Part shown: positions 6,882 through 11,869 of the stretch, piece after piece
Position numbering within the stretch: the stretch's first letter is position 1
Layout of the letters: each line of letters starts with the position of its first letter
NCBI GenBank assembly: GCA_021797225.1
Contig: JAKAAE010000039.1
Span: forward strand, 1-11,869
DNA length: 11,869 nt
Origin: Thermoplasmata archaeon
GTDB taxonomy: Archaea > Thermoplasmatota > Thermoplasmata > Thermoplasmatales > Thermoplasmataceae
Direction of reading: 5' to 3'
Notes under the pieces: model-generated
Told to the model about the DNA's origin: nothing
Database searches by the model: none
The model's input: only the letters and a program-made list of their open reading frames with translations
Translations under genes and position numbers: made by a program

Positions 6882-8226
6882 TGGAATAATGATAGCTGGC
6901 ACTTCAAGCGGGTCCGGAAAAACTACTGTATCCACCGGAATTATGAAGGCACTCTCAGATAAGGGTTTTAATGTACAACCCTTCAAGGCAGGGCCTGATT
7001 ATATTGACCCGGGTTTCCACAGGATAGCAACCGGTAACAGGTCATACAATCTGGATTCTGTTATGGGAAGCCCCGAAATAGTTAAGGAAATATACTATCA
7101 TAATTCCACTGGAAGGGATATTTCAGTTGTTGAAGGCGTAATGGGCTTTTACGATGGCATCAGTGGTCTTACTTTCAGGGGGAGTTCATTTGAAATTTCA
7201 AAAATTCTCCATCTTCCTGTTATACTTATAGTGGATATTTCCACATCCGGTCAGAGTGCAGCCGCAACTGTCAGGGGATTCATGGATCTTGAAGGTGGCT
7301 CCCTGATAAAAGGAGTCATTATGAACCGTGCAGGTTCAGATTTTCATTGCAGAATGGTCAGGGAAGCGATTGAACATTACACAGGAATAAAGGTAGTAGG
7401 CTGCATAAAACGCGATGAAAACATAAAAATAAATTCCAGGCATCTAGGCCTGGTTACAGCCTCCGAACATGATAATGATAATAACTATTACAAACATCTT
7501 GCAGAGAATATATCTGGTAGCATTGATCTCGATTCAATTATAAAAATCTCTAAGAAATACGGTTCTGAATGGAATAAGGGAGGTAAAATATACAATTTCA
7601 GGCAGGAAGGAACAGTAAGAATAGGCATAGCATATAATCAAGCATTTTCATTTTACTATAATGAAAACATTGAAATTCTGGAAAAATACGGTGCTGAGCC
7701 TGTATATTTTGATCCTGTCATAGATAAATCTCTCCCGGACGTGGACGGACTTTACATAGGCGGTGGTTACCCGGAACTCCATGCACGTAAACTTTCAGAG
7801 AATAAAACACTCATGTGGGAAATCAAAAATAAAATAGATAATGGTATGCCCGTATTTGCTGAATGCGGTGGCTATATGTACCTTTCAGATTCCATAAATA
7901 TTGATGGCAGGGGATTTCCCATGGTTGGATCTATACCAGCTACGGTGCATATGAAAAGCCTTTCACTTGGGTACAGGGATGCAATAGCTGCATCATCAGG
8001 AATTATACTCAAAGAGGGGGAGAAAATCAGGGGGCACGAGTTCCATTATTCCCGGATAGAATTTCATGGTAAGGAACAGCCTGCATATATTTTTAAAAAT
8101 GGCACATACGAAGGATATAATTATAAAGGATTGACCGCAGGATATCTGCATGTATATTTTCCGTCCAACCAGAATGCCGCAAGGAGATTTGTTTCTCAAT
8201 GCAGAAATTATAGGAAAAAATCATGA
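6871..8226 (+). CDS. cbiA: Cobyrinate a,c-diamide synthase CbiA
   Basis: CbiA amidates the a and c carboxylates of (cobalt-)cobyrinate using ATP and glutamine. The 451-residue length is close to characterised enzymes. Residues about 5-195 are the dethiobiotin-synthetase-like ATP domain: P-loop GTSSGSGKTT (10-19), FKAGPDYIDPGFH (38-50) and VVEGVMGFYDG (86-96). Residues about 249-445 are the class I glutaminase-like domain, with YIGGGYPELHA (295-305), the nucleophile Cys332 in AECGGYMYL, GHEFHYSR (388-395) and His427 in GYLHVYF. Cys332 and His427 fall close to the catalytic Cys331 and His433 known for the Salmonella enzyme. All key residues appear present, so the enzyme should be active. It overlaps cbiG by 11 bp. 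The next gene begins 31 nt downstream with its own promoter. Confidence 0.95.
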   Translation: MNINGIMIAGTSSGSGKTTVSTGIMKALSDKGFNVQPFKAGPDYIDPGFHRIATGNRSYNLDSVMGSPEIVKEIYYHNSTGRDISVVEGVMGFYDGISGLTFRGSSFEISKILHLPVILIVDISTSGQSAAATVRGFMDLEGGSLIKGVIMNRAGSDFHCRMVREAIEHYTGIKVVGCIKRDENIKINSRHLGLVTASEHDNDNNYYKHLAENISGSIDLDSIIKISKKYGSEWNKGGKIYNFRQEGTVRIGIAYNQAFSFYYNENIEILEKYGAEPVYFDPVIDKSLPDVDGLYIGGGYPELHARKLSENKTLMWEIKNKIDNGMPVFAECGGYMYLSDSINIDGRGFPMVGSIPATVHMKSLSLGYRDAIAASSGIILKEGEKIRGHEFHYSRIEFHGKEQPAYIFKNGTYEGYNYKGLTAGYLHVYFPSNQNAARRFVSQCRNYRKKS

Positions 8227-8227
8227 A

Positions 8228-8235
8228 TAATAATA
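8228..8235 (+). promoter_or_regulatory. TATA box of the phosphodiesterase-like gene
   Basis: AATAATAT (extending into ATATC) is centred about 26 nt before the ATG at 8258, predicting a leaderless transcript independent of cbiGA. Read-through from cbiA is also possible because only 31 nt separate the genes. Confidence 0.5.
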
Positions 8236-8257
8236 TATCAAAAAGACATATACTGTT

Positions 8258-9364
8258 ATGCAGGAAAATTTCATAATTCCAGACAATAAATCACTGGTTA
8301 ACGTTTCTAGCGACATATTTTCACACTTTGGATTAAGGGTGGAAACAGACGGAATCGGTTTGAACTATAATCATAAAAAGCTGTGCTTCATACTTCTTGA
8401 TGGCCTGGGCTGGAACATATATGAAAAGACCGGGATTAAATTTAAAAATGAGATGAAATGCACATCGGTATTTCCATCAACAACATCCAACGCATTATCA
8501 TCATTTTTTCTGAACAGGCATCCGGGGCAGCATGGAATAATCGGATACCAGCTTTATATCAGACAGTTAGGATCAATAGTGAACATACTGGGTTACACCT
8601 CTTCTGCTGCATATATCAGGGATTCCATGGAACGCGCGTATCCCATGAGTACAATTTTCAATTATGAATCAAAGATAACAGCTCTTAACCGTGCAGGCTA
8701 TTCTACCGTAAATATCATACCATCATTCATAAATAAAACATCATTTTCCACACTACTGTATGGCAATAATAATACAGATATATATTCAAACGTTTTTCAC
8801 AGTTTTTATGTGCTGGAAGACAATCTGAAAAAGGGGATAGATTTTATAAGTTTTTACCTGCCAGATGTGGATCAGATTGCACACAAGCTGGGTCCATATG
8901 ATCAATACACTGTAGAAACTGCCAGATACATACTTCAAACACTTATCTCGGTAATGGAAAAATATGATGATTATGATTTTGTCATAACAGCCGATCATGG
9001 ACATGTAGAGGTAGGGAACACCATCAATCTTGGAAATGATTCTGACCTGATGGACTTATCTATTTTGCCTCCATACGGTGATTCAAGGGCGTTATTCCTC
9101 GAAAATACCTCTGAAATAAAGGAATATATGGAAAATAATTACAAGAATCTACAGATAGTCTCCAAGGGAGATACCATGTATGCCACATTACTTGGGAAAA
9201 TCGACGGTAACGTTATGCCGAAACTTCCGGGACTCATAGGTATAGCCGGGAATAATGATATTTACCATTTTCCGTTGAATCAGAGGAAATATTCCATGAA
9301 GGGGGCACATAGTGGATTACTGAAAGAGGAAATGGAAATTCCTGTTTTAGTCTTTCAAAATTAA
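8258..9364 (+). CDS. Alkaline-phosphatase-superfamily protein, type I phosphodiesterase/nucleotide pyrophosphatase-like
   Basis: The 368-residue protein has the two-metal active-site set of the nucleotide pyrophosphatase/phosphodiesterase branch. These are Asp48 in ILLDGLGW, the nucleophile Thr75 or Thr76 in FPSTTSN, Asp205 and His209 in LPDVDQIAH, Asp246-His247 in TADHGH, and His351 in MKGAHSG. It has no signal peptide or membrane segment, so it is predicted cytoplasmic. Members hydrolyse phosphodiesters or phosphomonoesters; the substrate here cannot be read from sequence. It follows cbiA by 31 nt, which raises the possibility of a cobalamin-related role, for example dephosphorylating a nucleotide-loop intermediate. 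Its own TATA box argues that it may equally be unrelated. An alternative is a phosphoglycerate-mutase-like role, but the spacing of motifs fits the NPP branch better. No truncation is seen. Confidence 0.85.
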   Translation: MQENFIIPDNKSLVNVSSDIFSHFGLRVETDGIGLNYNHKKLCFILLDGLGWNIYEKTGIKFKNEMKCTSVFPSTTSNALSSFFLNRHPGQHGIIGYQLYIRQLGSIVNILGYTSSAAYIRDSMERAYPMSTIFNYESKITALNRAGYSTVNIIPSFINKTSFSTLLYGNNNTDIYSNVFHSFYVLEDNLKKGIDFISFYLPDVDQIAHKLGPYDQYTVETARYILQTLISVMEKYDDYDFVITADHGHVEVGNTINLGNDSDLMDLSILPPYGDSRALFLENTSEIKEYMENNYKNLQIVSKGDTMYATLLGKIDGNVMPKLPGLIGIAGNNDIYHFPLNQRKYSMKGAHSGLLKEEMEIPVLVFQN

Positions 9365-9405
9365 TATTTATTAATTTTATTTTTATTTATCGAAATTTCA
9401 AGTAC

Positions 9406-9412
9406 TTTTTTT
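9406..9412 (+). terminator. T-run terminator after the phosphodiesterase-like gene
   Basis: Seven T in a row follow other T-rich tracts at 9364-9388, 42 nt past the stop codon and just before the promoter of the next gene. This fits hairpin-independent archaeal termination. Confidence 0.45.
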
Positions 9413-9430
9413 GTCTTAATTCTGTTCAAG

Positions 9431-9445
9431 AAATATTTATTAATA
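9431..9445 (+). promoter_or_regulatory. TATA box of the DHA2 transporter gene
   Basis: The tract AAATATTTATTAATA contains boxes centred 25 to 29 nt before the ATG at 9465. The mRNA should be leaderless or nearly so; no Shine-Dalgarno precedes the start. Confidence 0.5.
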
Positions 9446-9464
9446 AACATTTAATCCACATACC

Positions 9465-10901
9465 ATGTCTGAAACTCAGATGTCAAAGAAATCAATCAAT
9501 ATAACTATAGCATTGATGGCGTTTTCAGGATTATTAATTATTTATGTGGAAACCATGATAGTTCCGGCTATACCTATATTTATTACATTTTTTCATTCCA
9601 CTTACAGTAGCGTGTCATGGATTTTAACCGCGTACATCATCAGTGGAACCGTTTCTGCCGCTATCTTCGGAAAGGTAGCCGATATTGTGGGCAAGAAGAA
9701 AATTTTTTTGATTCTGGGGATTATTTATACCATAGCCATATCATTTGGCGGTTTTACTCGTACATTGGATGAATTGATAGCGGTGCGTACGGTGCAGGGT
9801 CTTGGATTCGGAATGATTCCCGTGGCCTTCGCAATTATAAACGATGTAGTCCCCAGGGAAAAACTTGCACTGGCACAGGGAATAATGAGCGCCACATTTG
9901 CCATAGGATCAGGTATAGGTCTTGTTCTTGGCTCATATATTACGGAACAACTAGGATGGCAGTGGGATTTCCATACGGCTATACCTGTTGCAGTAATACT
10001 GCTTATACTGGTATTCATATTCGTGAAAGAGAATACAGTTACGGGCAAGCAAAAAATAGATTTAGCGGGAGTCGCAATGCTAGGTGGAGGATTGGTTGCC
10101 CTTATATTTGCCCTATCAGAGGGGGAACATTACGGCTGGTATTCATATCTTATAATAGGTCTGTTCATAGCTGCCATCGGACTTTTTATAGCTTTTACTT
10201 ACTTTGAGAGCCATTATAAATATGCCTTTATCAATATGAAGCTTCTGAAGAAGAGAAACATATTCCTGTCAAATATAGTTGGATTGTTTGCAATGGCAGC
10301 TATGTATTTTCTATTTTTTACAGTACCCACACTTTTACAGGACCCTGCACCCAGCGGATTCGGAAAAAGCGTATTTGATTCAGGTTTGATATTATTCCCT
10401 GCAACCGTAATGAATATGATTTTCGCGCCGGTTGCAGCAAAGATAATCAAGAAAAGAGGCCCGAGATTTTCAATACTTCTTGGATTATCCGTGGATTTAA
10501 TAGGATTTGGTCTTTTATATCTTTACAGGGCAAGCATATCAGAAATTCTTCTGGATACAATCTTTGTTGGAGCCGGAATTTCTCTCATGCTTGTAGGTAT
10601 AATAAATGTACTCCTCACATCTACCCCGAGGGAAAATGCAGGTGAGGCTACAGGAATGAACACTGTTTTCAGGGATATAGGAATGTCTATAGCCCCTGCT
10701 TTTGGAGGTGCACTGGAAACCATGTATACAATAAAGGTTGTTATAGGCGTGACAATAATCAATGGGATACCACATGCAATTACCGCAGCATTCCCTGATA
10801 AAACCGCCTACGATTATATATATTTGATCGGTGTTATATTCGTGGTACTTGGCTTCATATTTACCATTTTAATGAAGAATAACCTAAAAAAAGTTGCATA
10901 A
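9465..10901 (+). CDS. DHA2-family MFS transporter (drug/proton antiporter, 14-helix type)
   Basis: The 478-residue protein is almost entirely hydrophobic helices, with the length of 14-helix EmrB/QacA-type exporters. Motif D1-like VETMIVPAIP (28-37) lies in helix 1, motif A GKVADIVGKKKI is at 69-80, and motif B R108 lies in RTVQGLGFG. The helix 5 antiporter motif C is approximated by ATFAIGSGIGLVLGSYI (143-159), where the usual GP is replaced by GS. The late motif PRENAGEATG followed by FRDIGMSIAPAFGGAL (388-416) is typical of DHA2. The role is proton-driven export of toxic organic compounds or metabolites; the substrate is unknown. It is a single-gene unit: T-run upstream, own promoter, and a gene-free stretch downstream. 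No regulator is adjacent. Confidence 0.9.
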   Translation: MSETQMSKKSINITIALMAFSGLLIIYVETMIVPAIPIFITFFHSTYSSVSWILTAYIISGTVSAAIFGKVADIVGKKKIFLILGIIYTIAISFGGFTRTLDELIAVRTVQGLGFGMIPVAFAIINDVVPREKLALAQGIMSATFAIGSGIGLVLGSYITEQLGWQWDFHTAIPVAVILLILVFIFVKENTVTGKQKIDLAGVAMLGGGLVALIFALSEGEHYGWYSYLIIGLFIAAIGLFIAFTYFESHYKYAFINMKLLKKRNIFLSNIVGLFAMAAMYFLFFTVPTLLQDPAPSGFGKSVFDSGLILFPATVMNMIFAPVAAKIIKKRGPRFSILLGLSVDLIGFGLLYLYRASISEILLDTIFVGAGISLMLVGIINVLLTSTPRENAGEATGMNTVFRDIGMSIAPAFGGALETMYTIKVVIGVTIINGIPHAITAAFPDKTAYDYIYLIGVIFVVLGFIFTILMKNNLKKVA

Positions 10902-11338
10902 TATTAAAATAATCAATATAATTATTTTCTCCAAAAATTGAATACACCGAAGAATCATGAACTATTATGTATTATAAATAAGAGACATTGGCGAAAAGGA
11001 AAACAGAAAAGAATTGATAGATATAATCATGATTGAGTTATAGATTATTATGAACCGGCAAAAATCATGATCCTGCAATCTGATTTAGAGGTGATTATTC
11101 CCCGCAAACTATGAAAATATTAGCCATGCATACTTATTGTGGAAACCTCACCTCATAATAACAAAATAAGTCCCTATAATTTTTCAGTAGGAGAAAAATA
11201 ACAGGACATTGTTATTTAATATTGTAAAAATTATGACACTAAATTTAGTTAAAAAGCTAATAAAGCATAAATACGCTTAATTTATTTGAGTATAGTCTGT
11301 GGTTATGGATAGTTTAAACTTATACAAAGCTAAAGAGA

Positions 11339-11346
11339 TATATATA
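11339..11346 (+). promoter_or_regulatory. TATA box of the IS3 element
   Basis: TATATATA predicts a transcript start near 11368, which would keep the Shine-Dalgarno at 11372-11378 in the mRNA. A second box, TTTATATA (11355-11362), would start at the ATG and discard the Shine-Dalgarno, so the upstream one is preferred. Confidence 0.4.
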
Positions 11347-11371
11347 ACGAATAATTTATATAAATATATAA

Positions 11372-11378
11372 GGGAGGT
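11372..11378 (+). promoter_or_regulatory. Shine-Dalgarno of orfA
   Basis: GGGAGGT ends 7 nt before the ATG at 11386 and matches the archaeal anti-Shine-Dalgarno well. It fixes the orfA start and passes over the ATG at 11380, which is followed at once by a stop. Confidence 0.7.
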
Positions 11379-11385
11379 AATGTAA

Positions 11386-11670
11386 ATGCCTGGAAGAATA
11401 TGGACCGGCGAGGAGAAGTATAATATTATAATGGAATCATTCCAGAATCCCAACATTACAATAGCAGAGATATGCAGGAACCATGGAATAGCAGTATCGT
11501 TATTTTATAAATGGAAGGAGCAGTTCTTGGAAGGTGGAAGAAAAGGATTAGAAGGAAAGGATCCTGATAAGGCTTTAATGAAGGAGAATGAGAATCTTAA
11601 ATCAATAATAGGTGAAATGACCATAGCAAACGAAATATTAAAAAAAAATTATATGAGGAGGAAAAGGTGA
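11386..11670 (+). CDS. IS3-family transposase OrfA
   Basis: The 94-residue protein is a typical IS3 OrfA. Residues about 5-50 form the HTH_Tnp_1 helix-turn-helix that binds the element's ends, with ITIAEICRNHGIAVSLFYKWKEQF as the helix-turn-helix core (about 24-47). Residues about 62-88 form a leucine-zipper-like coiled coil (ALMKENENLKSIIGEM) used for multimerisation with OrfB or OrfAB. A strong Shine-Dalgarno precedes it. The stop TGA at 11668-11670 overlaps the GTG of orfB at 11667. An A9 run near its end offers a -1 frameshift to make the OrfAB transposase. It appears intact. Confidence 0.92.
   Translation: MPGRIWTGEEKYNIIMESFQNPNITIAEICRNHGIAVSLFYKWKEQFLEGGRKGLEGKDPDKALMKENENLKSIIGEMTIANEILKKNYMRRKR
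11640..11648 (+). promoter_or_regulatory. Candidate -1 programmed frameshift site (A9 run)
   Basis: In the orfA frame the first seven bases read A AAA AAA, a slippery heptamer of the type used by IS3-family elements. The orfB frame is open from 11616 across the run to the window end, so a -1 slip here joins OrfA to OrfB without hitting a stop. The AGGAGG at 11656-11661 lies downstream, so it cannot be the usual upstream stimulator. Confidence 0.55.
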
Positions 11671-11869
11671 GTTCGGTGAATGAGATGAATAATAATGGAA
11701 TTGAAGTAAAAAAAGCATGCTATTATTCTGGAATCAACAGGATAACATACTATTACAGAATAAAGCATGAAAACATTGAAGATAATAGGCGTATAACAAG
11801 GATTGATAATAATATTATAGATAAAATAATAGAACTATGCAAGGAAAGAGTAACCTATGGCTATAACAG
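11667..11869 (+). CDS. IS3-family transposase OrfB, 5' part (cut by window end)
   Basis: About 67 codons of OrfB are present. After a short variable start (MSSVNEMNNNG if GTG is used) comes the N-terminal helix-turn-helix VKKACYYSGINRITYYYR. Next is the HTH_21 region ending in IIELCKERVTYGYN, matching the conserved YGYRR region just ahead of the DDE integrase core. The DDE domain lies beyond the window. AGGAGG at 11656-11661 is 5 nt before GTG at 11667, a good ribosome site, so OrfB can be made alone by coupling as well as by frameshifting from OrfA. ATG at 11685 is an alternative start. Nothing in the visible part suggests decay. Confidence 0.85.
   Translation, partial: MSSVNEMNNNGIEVKKACYYSGINRITYYYRIKHENIEDNRRITRIDNNIIDKIIELCKERVTYGYN

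Larger units (their letters stand above)
10902..11385 (+). other. Gene-free interval before the IS element
   Basis: No open frame of useful length or recognisable protein is present on either strand. The stretch is AT-rich. It holds three copies of AATCATGA (10953, 11025, 11063), the second inside a 10-bp palindrome at 11025-11034. It also holds an imperfect foldable segment at 11088-11154, and a 10-bp palindrome AGTTTAAACT at 11311-11320. The last part, from about 11299, probably belongs to the IS element. Short open runs near 11040-11110 look vaguely like degraded transposase (ending in VIIPRKL), but this is too weak to call a pseudogene. Confidence 0.5.
11299..11869 (+). mobile_element. 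IS3-family insertion sequence, left part only
   Basis: Two partly overlapping frames encode the OrfA/OrfB pair characteristic of IS3-family elements, with orfB in the -1 frame. The left boundary is a guess. IS3 ends start with TG, and the TGTGG at 11299, followed by the palindrome at 11311-11320, is about 87 bp before orfA, a usual leader length. The right end and the matching inverted repeat lie outside the window, so neither the boundary nor a target-site duplication can be confirmed. The SD-led genes differ from the leaderless host genes, as expected for an acquired element. Confidence 0.7.

Noticed and set aside
11040..11110. A degraded IS5-like transposase remnant (runs ending in VIIPRKL)
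   Set aside because: The similarity is only a few residues in a short frame bounded by stops, with no DDE motif. A translated search would be needed to support it.
10902..11385. CRISPR array or leader
   Set aside because: The repeated octamers are too short and unevenly spaced, and no 24-40 bp repeat with regular spacers exists anywhere in the window.

Overview
The window is an AT-rich archaeal chromosome segment, most likely from the order Thermoplasmatales (Ferroplasma, Thermoplasma, Picrophilus or Cuniculiplasma relatives). The reasons are a class II tRNA-Ser without encoded CCA, TATA boxes about 25 nt upstream of start codons with almost no 5' leaders, an Lrp/AsnC regulator, and a TPP riboswitch in front of an MFS transporter, an arrangement reported for Thermoplasma by comparative genomics. 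The genus is not determined.

Layout: (1) 54-497 is an Lrp/AsnC regulator, followed by tRNA-Ser(GGA) at 520-603. (2) 585-4418, minus strand, is one large gene with an N-terminal DUF4011-like region, an SF1 helicase core and a C-terminal Vsr-like nuclease fold. Its last five codons and stop lie antisense inside the tRNA gene, and the expected catalytic Asp of the nuclease is Ala. (3) 4464-5699, minus strand, is an MFS carrier preceded by a near-consensus TPP aptamer (5731-5803), so it probably imports thiamine or a precursor. (4) 5886-8226 is a tight cobalamin pair, cbiG then cbiA, overlapping by 11 bp. It is followed at 8258-9364 by an alkaline-phosphatase-superfamily enzyme with its own promoter. 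(5) 9465-10901 is a DHA2-type drug/proton antiporter. (6) 10902-11385 is a gene-free stretch. (7) From about 11299 to the window end is the left part of an IS3-family element: complete orfA, an A9 frameshift-type run, and an orfB cut by the window edge.

How the parts relate: two cofactor modules, thiamine uptake and corrin synthesis, diverge from the 5700-5885 intergenic region. The helicase-nuclease looks like a stand-alone defence or genome-maintenance gene lodged against a tRNA. Most host genes look leaderless, whereas the IS genes carry strong Shine-Dalgarno sequences. No complete multi-gene novel system is visible. The best leads are the helicase with a possibly dead nuclease domain, the TPP-riboswitch carrier with its unusual start region, and the uncharacterised phosphatase-fold enzyme beside the B12 genes.
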